From JABMQW01 sp964439935 (GTDB taxonomy: Bacteria > Fidelibacterota > Marinisomatia > Marinisomatales > TCS56), in contig CAYTPW010000007.1 in assembly GCA_964439935.1 (NCBI GenBank), positions 1 through 64,000 on the forward strand: a stretch of DNA of 64,000 nucleotides, read 5' to 3'. This document shows, piece by piece, positions 44,621 through 54,118 of this stretch. Positions within the stretch are counted from its first letter, which is position 1. Every line of letters begins with the position of its first letter. The notes under the pieces were generated by a model that worked only from the letters and a program-made list of their open reading frames with translations, did not search any database and was not told where the DNA came from. Position numbers and translations under genes: made by a program.

Positions 44621-46507
44621 ATGAAACGTATGCGCCTAATGATTAGTTTAGTTTTAATTGCGATTTTAGTCTTATCAGGATTGATTGCTAAACCGGAGAC
44701 ATTGATTCGTTCCGAGATTCCGGATGAGTATAAATGGGATCTAACTGATGTTTATAAAAGTTGGGATGAATGGGAAGCCGAGTTTGCTGAATTAGAAACG
44801 AAGATGGACGAATATGCAGCCTACAAAGGTCGTCTCTCTGAAAGCTCAGCTGTTCTTCTGGAAACATTCAAACTGGGTGATGAGTTAGGATTGCTGGCAG
44901 ATCGGCTCTACAGTTTTGTGTCTATGAGCCTTCATACTGATACCCGTGATAATGATATCTCCGCCAAACTGCAGCGAGTGCAGATCATGTTTTCGAAATT
45001 CGGAACAGCCACAGCCTGGTTCGATCCGGAAATGTTAAACATTCCCTGGGATACGATGGAGCAATGGCTGGAAATCGAAGAAGGATTGGTTATTTACCGT
45101 CATGGTATTGTCAATCTATATCGGCAACAAGCCCATGTTTTGGATGAACGTGGTGAAGAATTATTGTCCTATTTCTCCAGTTTTGCGCGTACCCCACGCT
45201 CGATCCATTCTGAATTATCAACCTCCGATATCGATTTCCCCGATGTAACACTCGGTGATGGTGACACAATTACCGTTACCCCCGGACAATATGGTCTGGT
45301 TTTAAGTACCAACCGTAACCAGGCAGACCGGGAAATGGTATTTTTAGCCCGGAACGGACTTTATAATGAAAATATCAATACCTATGCTGCTACCTACAAC
45401 GGCATTTGTCAGCGAGATTGGGCATTCGCCCAGGCGCGCAAATATAATTCAACCCTGGGAGCTAGCCTTGAAGGTGATAATGTGCCGGTCGATGTATACG
45501 AAAACCTGGTCAAAATGGTCGGTGAAGGTACCGAGCCACTAAAACGGTATCACCAGGCAAGGAAAGAAGCTTTGAAACTGGATGAGTATCATCTCTATGA
45601 CAGTTCCATACCGGTGGTTGATTTTGACAAGACATATGAATATGACAGTGTTACAGAAATTATTATTAATTCCGTGGCACCATTGGGTAAAGATTATCAA
45701 GCTAAACTGAAGACAGCCTTTGCCGGTGGTTGGGTAGATGTCTATGAAAATGAGGGTAAACGTGGCGGTGCATACTCCGGCGGTGTTTACGGGGTTCATC
45801 CTTATATGCTTCTGAATTACAGCGATACGATAGATGATGTATTTACTCTGGCGCATGAGATGGGACATACAATTCATACGATGCAGGCAAATGAGAATCA
45901 GCCATTTGCCACAACGCGGTATACATTGTTTGTTGCTGAAGTCTCTTCAACTATGGCCGAAGCCCTGCTTTTGGAGTATATGTTAGCACAGGCTAAGGAC
46001 CCAAAGGAGAAAATTACTTTGTTATCACACGCAATTGATAATATCGCCAGTACCTTTTATACTCAGGTGATGTTTGCCGATTTTGAATTGCAGGCTCACC
46101 GTCTGGCCGAGCAGGGTCAACCGATTACTGCTGAGGTGCTCAATGGTATCTATGCTGGCCTGCTGGACCAATATTACGGTGAGGGTGTCTATCACGACGA
46201 ATTGTATGATATCACCTGGGCAAGAATCCCGCATTTTTATTTCTATCCCTATTATGTCTACCAATATGCAACTTGCTTTGCTTCCTCGGCACAGTTGTTT
46301 AAAGAAATCAACACCGGTAAAAAGCGGGACCGGAAACAGGCAGTCGAGCAGTACCTGGATTTATTGAAAGCCGGTGGTAATGATTACCCCATGGAACAAT
46401 TAAAGGAAGCTGGGGTTGATCTGACTCAACCGGACACTTTCCAAGCTGTGATTGATCACCTTGATGAACTGGTGACGAAATTTGAACAGGAGCTTGCTAA
46501 ATTATAA
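44621..46507 (+). CDS. pepF: oligoendopeptidase F (M3 family metallopeptidase), exported form
   Basis: The 628-residue protein matches PepF: YKWDLTDVYKSWDEWEAEFAELETKMDEY at the start, KRGGAYSGGVYGVHPYMLLNYSDTIDDVFTLAHEMGHTIHTMQA with zinc motif HEMGH, and the end HFYFYPYYVYQYATC with DLLKAGGNDYPMEQLKEAGVD. M3 peptidases cut short peptides. Unlike cytosolic PepF, it has an N-terminal hydrophobic signal (LMISLVLIAILVLSGLIA), so it may be periplasmic. It is followed by a strong terminator shared with the convergent gene. Confidence 0.93.
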   Translation: MKRMRLMISLVLIAILVLSGLIAKPETLIRSEIPDEYKWDLTDVYKSWDEWEAEFAELETKMDEYAAYKGRLSESSAVLLETFKLGDELGLLADRLYSFVSMSLHTDTRDNDISAKLQRVQIMFSKFGTATAWFDPEMLNIPWDTMEQWLEIEEGLVIYRHGIVNLYRQQAHVLDERGEELLSYFSSFARTPRSIHSELSTSDIDFPDVTLGDGDTITVTPGQYGLVLSTNRNQADREMVFLARNGLYNENINTYAATYNGICQRDWAFAQARKYNSTLGASLEGDNVPVDVYENLVKMVGEGTEPLKRYHQARKEALKLDEYHLYDSSIPVVDFDKTYEYDSVTEIIINSVAPLGKDYQAKLKTAFAGGWVDVYENEGKRGGAYSGGVYGVHPYMLLNYSDTIDDVFTLAHEMGHTIHTMQANENQPFATTRYTLFVAEVSSTMAEALLLEYMLAQAKDPKEKITLLSHAIDNIASTFYTQVMFADFELQAHRLAEQGQPITAEVLNGIYAGLLDQYYGEGVYHDELYDITWARIPHFYFYPYYVYQYATCFASSAQLFKEINTGKKRDRKQAVEQYLDLLKAGGNDYPMEQLKEAGVDLTQPDTFQAVIDHLDELVTKFEQELAKL

Positions 46508-46531
46508 TCGTTTGGGGACGATAAGATAAAG

Positions 46532-46564
46532 AAAAGGGGCTGATCAGATTGACAGCCCCTTTTT
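46532..46564. terminator. bidirectional terminator between convergent genes
   Basis: AAAAGGGGCTG (46532-46542) pairs perfectly with CAGCCCCTTTT (46553-46563): eleven pairs. T-runs on both strands and its place between the convergent pepF and TMGG-repeat genes support use in both directions. Confidence 0.85.
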
Positions 46565-46582
46565 AAATAGTTATTGTCTCAA

Positions 46583-47803
46583 TCAACTCTTTTTTATCGT
46601 AATATTCCCGTTGGTGGTTTTTATCTTTATTAGATGAGTGCCTTTACCAACAACACCACTGCCAAGGATTTTTTTACGAGGTTCCCCGAACATGAATGAA
46701 CGTTCCCACTCATCCGATTCTTCGATCGTAAGGTCATAATCGCTTTGAATTTGATAATTATGTCTGCTTTTACGGGTAAAGGCTAATTCAATGTCAAATT
46801 CCATATCCATACCATCCGGAATAACCAGGACGACATCACCACCGAAAGATGTTAATTGAACATGTCGTTCACCGACGCTAGGATCACCGATCATATTAAC
46901 TTCAATATCACCACCCATGGTGGTACCTTTCATCCACCCGTCCAGGGCATCCACTTCAATATCACCGCCCATGGTTTTGGCTTTTACGTAAACGTTGGCT
47001 GATTTAATATAAATATCACCACCCATGGTGTGGACGTCTGCACCCATTGTTGCTTCTTTAACATCGATATCGCCACCCATGGTTGATACATCTACTTCGG
47101 TTCCACTGGCATCGATATTGCCACCCATCGTTGAGGCACTCACTGACTGGTTCTTAGAATGAATGTCGATATTGCCACCCATTGTGGATGTTTCGATTGA
47201 ACCACCGTCACGCGAAGTCACATTTTTATAGACAACGTTGCCACCCATGGTTTTACCTTTAAGATCACCAACCACGTCGCGGATGGTAACCGTACCACCC
47301 ATCGTTTTCACCAGTCCATCCACTTCTGAATTTCTAACATCGATGTCACCCCCCATGGTCACGAAATGTAGGTCGCCGGTCAATCTTACAAATTCCATAT
47401 CACCGCCCATAGTTTCACCTTCCATATTTCCAGTGATATTAGTAATGGAAAAATCGCCACCTTTTGATTCCAAATCCATGTCAAAATGGTCTGGAACCAT
47501 GATCTCAAAATCCATGCTGCAGTGATTATCCCAATTGGAAAATTCGCTTTCGGCTATTACATAGATGTTGTCAGAACGCTGCTCGATATTCAAATCAATA
47601 TCATCACAATCAGTGCCATGGTATGTCACTATAACACTTGCGATTTCTTTTTCCCAGCCGGTTACTTTGACGTCACCGCCAATTTCGATATCAATGAATA
47701 ATGTATTCCCAGGTTTAACGGTGAATTCTTTTTCGATTGTTTCAGCCGGTGTCCAGGATGTTATTAATGTAATTGTCAGGATTGCCAGGATGTTTCGTCC
47801 CAT
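46583..47803 (-). CDS. DUF4097-like exported protein with TMGG repeats
   Basis: The 406-residue protein has a signal peptide, a start like DUF4097 (FTVKPGNTLFIDIEIGGDVKVTGWEKEI), and then a series of units each with TMGGDI or TMGGNI, ten TMGG in all, about 16-22 residues apart. A further TMGA, KGGDF and FGGDV fit the same pattern. The C-terminal part (about 330-406) is not repeated. The regular spacing suggests a right-handed beta-solenoid with Gly-Gly turns at the corners. Likely a cell-surface or periplasmic structural protein; no enzyme motif. The repeats also explain spurious long frames on the other strand. Confidence 0.8.
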   Translation of the reverse strand: MGRNILAILTITLITSWTPAETIEKEFTVKPGNTLFIDIEIGGDVKVTGWEKEIASVIVTYHGTDCDDIDLNIEQRSDNIYVIAESEFSNWDNHCSMDFEIMVPDHFDMDLESKGGDFSITNITGNMEGETMGGDMEFVRLTGDLHFVTMGGDIDVRNSEVDGLVKTMGGTVTIRDVVGDLKGKTMGGNVVYKNVTSRDGGSIETSTMGGNIDIHSKNQSVSASTMGGNIDASGTEVDVSTMGGDIDVKEATMGADVHTMGGDIYIKSANVYVKAKTMGGDIEVDALDGWMKGTTMGGDIEVNMIGDPSVGERHVQLTSFGGDVVLVIPDGMDMEFDIELAFTRKSRHNYQIQSDYDLTIEESDEWERSFMFGEPRKKILGSGVVGKGTHLIKIKTTNGNITIKKS

Positions 47804-47888
47804 GATGTTATCCTATAATGTCTTATTGTTGTTGTCAATTTAAGCTCAAATTAGTTTAGTAGACCTAGTAAACTCAATTCTGTATTGA

Positions 47889-47960
47889 TTAAAAAAAGAA
47901 CGGACTGAACGCTGCCACGATCATTAGAATTGGTATCAGGATTTCGATTAACTTTTTCAT
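47889..47960 (-). CDS. tiny hydrophobic peptide (23 residues)
   Basis: A minus-strand ATG at 47960 with GGAGATAATC just upstream opens a 23-codon frame: KKL, then IEILIPILMIVAAFSPFFF, almost entirely hydrophobic. It ends 85 nt before the TMGG-repeat gene on the same strand. The good ribosome site and membrane-helix composition support a real small protein. It could be a leader for the downstream gene or a membrane microprotein. Confidence 0.45.
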   Translation of the reverse strand: MKKLIEILIPILMIVAAFSPFFF

Positions 47961-48073
47961 GATTATCTCCAGTTTTCGTATAATATGACAATTAGGAGAG
48001 TAAATAGTTGTCTGCAAAAATTGGCAACCGAATTAATTATAGGCTAATCTGAATTAGCTAAGAATTATGCCGT

Positions 48074-48898
48074 TTATATTGTGATAGTCAATCCTTCCCG
48101 GGCCGATACGGTATTTGCGAAGATTGATTGGCAATCCTTTTCCATTTGTAAGAGAAAATCGTCATTGTGCTCCGGGTCGTGGTGAAATAGCACCAGTTTC
48201 CTAACCTCAGCTTCTGATGCAACCTGGCCGGCCTGTTCCCAGCTGCTGTGTCCCCAGCCAACTTTGGAATTAAGCTCCTCCGGAGTGTATTGAGCATCAT
48301 GGATTAATAGATCAGCCTTATGTGCCAATTCTACTACTTCCGGATTAATATGGTCTCCATGTTCTACATCAGTACAATAGACTATGGTTTTTCCGTTTTC
48401 ATCAATTCGGTAGCCATACGCACCGCCAGGATGATTATGTAATGAAGCATCCAAATTGATCCCCCGTAATTGATTGACTTTTGCCACATCAGGTTCCCAA
48501 AACGAAAAAGTAGCACCCATGGCGTGCAATGGTATTGGGAAATATTCATGTTCCATCTGAGCGGCAAAAATACTTTGTAAACCAGTACGGGTGTTGTCCC
48601 GGCTACCAATGGATATTGTAAAATGTCGACGGGGATCATAGGCCGGTTTAAAAAACGGAAAGCCTTGGATATGGTCCCAGTGAGTATGAGATAATCCTAG
48701 AATCATATCATCGAATTGTTTATTCTCCTGTGCGATAAGATCATTACCCAGCTTACGAATGCCGGTCCCTGCATCCAAAATAGCAACCCGACCATTGTTA
48801 AAAGTGATAAGGATACAAGCTGTATTTCCTCCGAACTCAATATAATCTGGCTCGGAAACCGGTATAGATCCCCGAGTGCCATAGAATGTTATTTTCAT
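48074..48898 (-). CDS. MBL-fold metallo-hydrolase
   Basis: The 274-residue protein has the metallo-beta-lactamase motif HTHWDH (LGLSHTHWDHIQGFPFF) and the other metal ligands in YCTDVEHGDH and LFHHDPEHND. The start GTRGSIPVSEPDYIEFGGNTACILI is typical of the GloB/RNase Z-like bacterial MBL group that acts on cyclic nucleotides or phosphodiesters. No signal peptide, so cytosolic. It is alone on its strand, divergent from polA across 188 nt. Confidence 0.9.
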   Translation of the reverse strand: MKITFYGTRGSIPVSEPDYIEFGGNTACILITFNNGRVAILDAGTGIRKLGNDLIAQENKQFDDMILGLSHTHWDHIQGFPFFKPAYDPRRHFTISIGSRDNTRTGLQSIFAAQMEHEYFPIPLHAMGATFSFWEPDVAKVNQLRGINLDASLHNHPGGAYGYRIDENGKTIVYCTDVEHGDHINPEVVELAHKADLLIHDAQYTPEELNSKVGWGHSSWEQAGQVASEAEVRKLVLFHHDPEHNDDFLLQMEKDCQSIFANTVSAREGLTITI

Positions 48899-49086
48899 GT
48901 ATCTCCCCAGAATCTAAACAAACCTTAATACCAATTGTGTAATTTAGCACAATAAATCTCAATGATTCAAATTAGTCCAACGTTTATGCAATTGACGATT
49001 CGAGAGATTAGTAAGTGATAATTTGTTAAGTGAATTGTTTATTTCCGCGTTTGAGCTTGGTTTAACACAGACGTAATTTTGCTGCC

Positions 49087-51801
49087 ATGACTGAACCGCA
49101 ATCCGACCGAAAGAAATTGTTTTTAATAGATGGCTACGCCCTGCTATATCGAGCCCATTTTGCCTTTATCCGTAATCCTTTAATCACCAGCTATGGTCTC
49201 CATACCAGTGCTTTATTTGGATTCGTGAATCAGGTTTTCCGTTTGTTGAATGCTGAAAAGCCTGAGTTTCTCGTGGCAGTTTTCGATGCCAAGGAGAAAA
49301 CTTTTCGCCATGAGCGCTACCCGGAGTATAAGGCAACACGGGAAAAGATGCCCGATGAACTGGTCGATCAGTTACCTCAGCTCTGGAATTTGTTGGATGC
49401 AATGAATATTGTTACCATCACCAAACCGGGATTCGAAGCCGATGATATTATTGGAACATTGGTCACACAGGCTCCCAAGCATGGATTGGATGCCTATATC
49501 GTTAGTGGCGATAAAGATTTTATGCAGTTGGTAAATGAGCACGTATTTCTTTATACTACCGTCCGCCGTACTCATGAAACCGTAATCTATGATCGTCAGG
49601 GCGTGATCAACCGGTGGGGCGTTCCACCCGAGAAAATTATTGATCTCCTGGGATTAATGGGAGATTCATCTGACAATATTCCCGGCGTGAAAGGTGTCGG
49701 TGAAAAATCGGCTGTCAAACTGTTACAGGAGTACGGTTCGCTGGAGGATGCGCTGGTAAATGCTGAAAAAATAACGAATAAACGGGTCCGGAACGGTTTG
49801 CTGGAATGTCAGGAAGCCGCCCTGTTGAGCAAGGAATTGGTAACAATTGTAACTGACATGGAATTGGGATTGGATATACCCGACCTGGAACGGCAGGATT
49901 TCGATTTTGATGCTGTTGAGGATCTGTTCCGCGTTTTGGAATTCAGCGCCATGAATCAACAATTGGAGATTCAACGTGGGAACGAGACAAACAAAAAAAT
50001 AAAAAAAGATTACCAACCGTTAACTGATCCGGCTGATTTGAAATCCTGGCTTGGCCAGCTTGTATCGAACGGAATCCTTTCCATAGATCTTGAGACTACA
50101 TCGGTGGAACCAATGCTGGCTCAAATTGTCGGGATCAGCCTCGCATACCAGGCCGATACTGGTGTATACATTCCAGTTGATTATTTGAATAAAACCCGAA
50201 ATAATTTCGGTGATGATGAACTGGCGGCGGTGCTAGAAATTATCGGACCTATCCTGGAAGACCCGCAGCTGCCTAAGACCGGACAGAATATCAAATATGA
50301 TGCATTGATCCTCAAGCGCCATGGCGTTGATCTACATGGGATCGTTTTTGACACAATGATTGCTGCCCATTTAATAAAGCCAGAATTGCGTTCTTACAAA
50401 TTGGATAATCTCAGTTTGGAATATCTGAACTATACCATGCAGCCGATTACTGATCTGATTGGAAAAGGAAAAAATCAGATCACCTTTAATCAAGTAGAAC
50501 TGGATAAGGCCGTTTTCTATGCTGCAGAGGATGCCGATATAGCAGGGCAATTGACGCCTCTTTTTCAGGCTGAATTGAATAAATCTGGCTTGGTAGATTT
50601 TTATAACACAATTGAAATTCCCTTGATTGCTGTCCTAACCAGGATGGAGTATAATGGTGTATATGTTGACCGGGACATGTTATTGAATATGTCAAATGAA
50701 TTTGGAATTAAAATCACAGACCTGATTGCGGATATTCACCAGGCTGCTGGTATGGAATTTAATATCAATTCGACACAACAACTGGCGCAAGTTATGTTTG
50801 ATGTGCTGGGACTGAAAGCGGTAAAAAAACGTTCCACAGCTGAAAATGTGCTGGAAGCATTGAAAAACGATCATCCTTTACCGGGTTTGATGCTGGAGTA
50901 TCGTAAACTGGCGAAACTGAAATCCACTTATCTGGATGCCCTGGTTGAATTGATCCATCCCGAAACGGATCGGATTCACACTACTTTTAACCAGACAATT
51001 GCAGCTACCGGCCGGTTGTCGAGCACCAATCCCAATTTCCAGAATATACCAATCCGAAGAGAGGAGGGACGTGAAATCCGGAAAGCGTTTCGGCCACAGG
51101 AGCCAGGTTGGAAAATTCTAGCAGCTGACTATTCCCAGATCGAATTAAGAATTATGGCTCACCTCAGCGCCGATCCTGGCCTGATTGAAGCATTCACTAA
51201 TAACGAAGATATACATACCCGCACAGCCAGTTTGGTATTCGGTGTTCCCAAGGAAGATGTACTGCCGGAAATGCGTCGTACTGCCAAGATCGTAAATTTT
51301 GGTATCATGTATGGAGCCGGACCCTTCCGCATGAGTCAGGAACTGGGCGTTCCACGGGTTGAAGCACAGTACTTGATCGACTCATATTTTAAACAGTATG
51401 TGGGAATCAGGGATTATATCGATCGAACTTTGGAACAGGCTCGCAACGAAAAATATGTTCAAACAATTTTAGGGCGTAGACGATCAGTCTGGGATTGCAG
51501 CAGTGATAATCGTATGCGGCGCGAAGCGGCGGAGCGGATGGCTATTAATATGCCGATCCAGGGCACGGCGGCTGAAATGATTAAACTGGCCATGATCAAA
51601 ATTGATGAGCAATTAATCCAGCGTGGTCTGAAATCGAAAATGATCCTGCAGGTTCATGATGAATTACTGTTTGAGATACCGGAGAATGAATTGGATGAGA
51701 TGAGTGACATTGTAGTCAGTGAAATGGAAAATGCTCTGCCCCTCAATATTCCAATCGTTGTAGATTTAGGCGTAGGAAAAAACTGGTTTGAAGCCCATTG
51801 A
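49087..51801 (+). CDS. polA: DNA polymerase I
   Basis: The 904-residue enzyme has all three domains. The 5'-3' exonuclease lies in residues about 8-290 (FLIDGYALLYRAHFAF, GDSSDNIPGVKGVGEKSA). The 3'-5' exonuclease is at about 310-490, with its acidic residues SIDLETTSVEP, TMIAAHLIKP and YAAEDADIAGQL. The polymerase domain has RLSSTNPNFQNIPIR, DYSQIELRIMAHLS (motif A), RRTAKIVNFGIMYGAG (motif B) and QVHDELLFEIP (motif C). Intact length and motifs show a working replication and repair polymerase with proofreading. Confidence 0.96.
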   Translation: MTEPQSDRKKLFLIDGYALLYRAHFAFIRNPLITSYGLHTSALFGFVNQVFRLLNAEKPEFLVAVFDAKEKTFRHERYPEYKATREKMPDELVDQLPQLWNLLDAMNIVTITKPGFEADDIIGTLVTQAPKHGLDAYIVSGDKDFMQLVNEHVFLYTTVRRTHETVIYDRQGVINRWGVPPEKIIDLLGLMGDSSDNIPGVKGVGEKSAVKLLQEYGSLEDALVNAEKITNKRVRNGLLECQEAALLSKELVTIVTDMELGLDIPDLERQDFDFDAVEDLFRVLEFSAMNQQLEIQRGNETNKKIKKDYQPLTDPADLKSWLGQLVSNGILSIDLETTSVEPMLAQIVGISLAYQADTGVYIPVDYLNKTRNNFGDDELAAVLEIIGPILEDPQLPKTGQNIKYDALILKRHGVDLHGIVFDTMIAAHLIKPELRSYKLDNLSLEYLNYTMQPITDLIGKGKNQITFNQVELDKAVFYAAEDADIAGQLTPLFQAELNKSGLVDFYNTIEIPLIAVLTRMEYNGVYVDRDMLLNMSNEFGIKITDLIADIHQAAGMEFNINSTQQLAQVMFDVLGLKAVKKRSTAENVLEALKNDHPLPGLMLEYRKLAKLKSTYLDALVELIHPETDRIHTTFNQTIAATGRLSSTNPNFQNIPIRREEGREIRKAFRPQEPGWKILAADYSQIELRIMAHLSADPGLIEAFTNNEDIHTRTASLVFGVPKEDVLPEMRRTAKIVNFGIMYGAGPFRMSQELGVPRVEAQYLIDSYFKQYVGIRDYIDRTLEQARNEKYVQTILGRRRSVWDCSSDNRMRREAAERMAINMPIQGTAAEMIKLAMIKIDEQLIQRGLKSKMILQVHDELLFEIPENELDEMSDIVVSEMENALPLNIPIVVDLGVGKNWFEAH

Positions 51802-51877
51802 ACCAGGTGTCCAAAGCTGGAGATCAGCAGACCTGCTGAAAATTATCCCGCTTTATTAACTATCTACTTATCTGAAT

Positions 51878-52804
51878 ATGGAAGCGAGTATAACATTAAA
51901 GAAAGTTGGTAAACTGGCCGGCGGCCAAACGATTCTGGCCGGAATGTCATTTGGAGTGGAACGAGGCTCTCTGGTTGCGGTTGTTGGTGATAATGACTCG
52001 GGCAAATCCACTTTGTTACGTGTCCTGGCTGGTTATGAGCGACCCGAATACGGAAACGTTTATGTAAACGGTCTGGACATGGTCAAACGCCGGAATGAGA
52101 CTTGTCGGTTAGTTGCTTATGTACCTCATGAACCGGATTTTGATCCCTGGTTGACGATTCAACAGAATATCCAGTTCATTGGAATGCTGCACAAGATACC
52201 AACTGATAAACTTGAGCACAGAATCGCTGGTTACTGTAAACGTTTGGGTATTGAGGATTTCCTCGATGCCACTACCAGTGATATATCCTTAGGCATCCAG
52301 AAACGCGCCCTGATAGTCCGTGCTCTTATTCAGAAACCGCAAATTTTGATAATCGATGAACCGACCGCGTTCATGGATGCAGATGCTCGACGGCAGGTGT
52401 GGGAGTTGTTAATGGAAATGCGCAAAAAGCGCACAATTATTTATGCCAGCCAAGATTTAGCCGAAGTTGAGCTGGCTAACGATCGCATCTTGGTTCTGCA
52501 TAATGGTCATATGGTTTTGGATGGAACACTGGAAAAGCTGTTGGCTACCACCAGTCGCTATCACCAATTTAAAGTTGAATTTGAACATCTGACTGACGAT
52601 CTTTATCAGCAATTGTCAAATATATCAACTGTGGTGAATCCCAGCCGCGTTGGGGAAACTTTCCATTTTTATGGCCGCTCACGGCGAGTTTTTTTTCACG
52701 TCCTCAAGAAAGCTACTGAAGCTGTTATGACTGATTTCTCAGTCAATACTCTGGGTCTGAAAGATTTGATGGATACGAATTACGCCAGGAAAGGACTGGA
52801 ATGA
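51878..52804 (+). CDS. ABC transporter ATP-binding protein
   Basis: The 308-residue protein has Walker A GDNDSGKST, Walker B ILIIDEPTAFMD and a D-loop. The ABC signature is altered (DISLGIQKRALIVRAL instead of LSGGQ). After the ATPase domain (about 1-225) comes an 80-residue tail, as in ABC-2 exporters. The permease begins in a four-base ATGA overlap with its stop, so the two form a transporter. Substrate is unknown; CcmA- and drug-export-type subunits are alternatives. Confidence 0.9.
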   Translation: MEASITLKKVGKLAGGQTILAGMSFGVERGSLVAVVGDNDSGKSTLLRVLAGYERPEYGNVYVNGLDMVKRRNETCRLVAYVPHEPDFDPWLTIQQNIQFIGMLHKIPTDKLEHRIAGYCKRLGIEDFLDATTSDISLGIQKRALIVRALIQKPQILIIDEPTAFMDADARRQVWELLMEMRKKRTIIYASQDLAEVELANDRILVLHNGHMVLDGTLEKLLATTSRYHQFKVEFEHLTDDLYQQLSNISTVVNPSRVGETFHFYGRSRRVFFHVLKKATEAVMTDFSVNTLGLKDLMDTNYARKGLE

Positions 52805-53550
52805 TTACCGCTTTTCTGATTCGTCGCTGGTGGTTGACTCAAAACCGAATTCTATCTTCTATTGCCTTGGCTTTGGTCACACCGGTACTTCTGTATATAT
52901 CAATTGTTACAGTGTTGAATAATGTTATTGTGCGTTCTATCGATGGAATCGCTTATGATCACTGGGTTTACCCGGGTTTGGTCATGATTTTAGCCATAAT
53001 TGGTCTGTTTCCCCTGTTGTATCGTGATTTTTTTGATTTGCGAATTCACCGGAAAATTCTCCAACCGATCACACTGGCACCGGTAACTAAAATGGAAATA
53101 GTGGCTGGTATCGGATTAACTGCCATCGTTGAATCTCTAATCTATGTTGTGATTAGTATTACTGTGCTTTCAATACTGATCTCGACTCCATTTTCCTGGC
53201 TCGATTATTTAACTTTGATCCTGTATCTAACAATATTCAACGGTGTGATGGCCAATCTTTTCATTACAGTTGGGCTATTGGTAGAACGAGTAACAACCTA
53301 TATGGTAGTGGTCCTGGGTTTAATTGTATTCATTTTATTTGGATCCGGAATTCTAATTGAATTCGAATTTTATCCGTCAATTATGAGTACATTTTTCTCC
53401 AGCCTCCCTACCAGTGTATTGATGCGTGGCCTGCGCTCGTGTTTATTTTTTGACCGTTTTGATTGGACCACAATTATCTATCCGATTGTCCTGATTCTGG
53501 CTTGGTTCTTTTTAAACAGCATTCTGCTTAAAATTAAATCAAAACAATGA
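52801..53550 (+). CDS. ABC-2 type transporter permease
   Basis: The 249-residue integral membrane protein has about six helices (SIALALVTPVLLYISIVTVL, WVYPGLVMILAIIGLF, LTAIVESLIYVVISITVLSILI, FNGVMANLFITVGLL, YMVVVLGLIVFILFG, YPIVLILAWFFL) and the ABC-2 gate segment around RKILQPITLAPVTKMEIV. It starts inside the ATPase stop codon and its own stop overlaps the next gene by four bases. Exporter of unknown substrate. Confidence 0.87.
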   Translation: MITAFLIRRWWLTQNRILSSIALALVTPVLLYISIVTVLNNVIVRSIDGIAYDHWVYPGLVMILAIIGLFPLLYRDFFDLRIHRKILQPITLAPVTKMEIVAGIGLTAIVESLIYVVISITVLSILISTPFSWLDYLTLILYLTIFNGVMANLFITVGLLVERVTTYMVVVLGLIVFILFGSGILIEFEFYPSIMSTFFSSLPTSVLMRGLRSCLFFDRFDWTTIIYPIVLILAWFFLNSILLKIKSKQ

Positions 53551-54014
53551 AAGCCTACCTTTCCGGCGCAATGGAAAATGTTCCTGATGAGGGACAATCC
53601 TGGCGGTCTGGAATTGAAATTTGGTTGAGCAAAAAACTTGGTCATACTGTGTTCAATCCGGTTTCCGAAACTAAAAAAAGAGTTGACAGCCAACAGGCCC
53701 ACACGTACAGAACCTGGAAAAAAACTGATCTGAATCGATTCAGGAACTTCATCCGGCAATTGGTGGAACATGATATAGCCGCCGTTCAAAATGATTGTGA
53801 TTATATAATCTGTTTCTGGGATGAGGCTGCCGCTCAGGGTGGTGGAACTCAGGGGGAAGTCACAATTGCCTATCAAGCGGGTAAGCCTGTATATTTGGTT
53901 TGCGGACTATCAACAGACGAAATAAGTGGTTGGATTCTGGCCTGTGCAACCGAACTGTTCGATTCATTCGCTGATTTAAAACAATTCCTGACGGACAAAT
54001 ATAGCGACAGTTAA
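53547..54014 (+). CDS. nucleoside 2-deoxyribosyltransferase-like protein
   Basis: The 155-residue protein starts MKAYLSGAMENVPDEGQSW and has a Rossmann-like core with DCDYIICFWDEAAAQGGGTQGEVTIAYQAGKPVYLV, the pattern of nucleoside 2-deoxyribosyltransferase and related N-glycosidase enzymes. It may move or cleave deoxyribose on nucleosides, or serve as a nucleotide-binding protein. It is coupled to the ABC permease by an ATGA overlap, which may be convenience rather than function. Confidence 0.76.
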   Translation: MKAYLSGAMENVPDEGQSWRSGIEIWLSKKLGHTVFNPVSETKKRVDSQQAHTYRTWKKTDLNRFRNFIRQLVEHDIAAVQNDCDYIICFWDEAAAQGGGTQGEVTIAYQAGKPVYLVCGLSTDEISGWILACATELFDSFADLKQFLTDKYSDS

Positions 54015-54118
54015 CTGTTCTAACCTTCAATAGATTACAGACAGTAATCAGAATCGTGTTTTATTTGCTTTGTCGGATTTTATATCCGCTGTTTCCGCGA
54101 AGTGCTTTAACTTTGATT

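Noticed and set aside
53478..53876. 132-codon minus-strand frame opposite the ABC permease and deoxyribosyltransferase-like genes
   Set aside because: It spans the ATGA junction of two real genes and has no family features.
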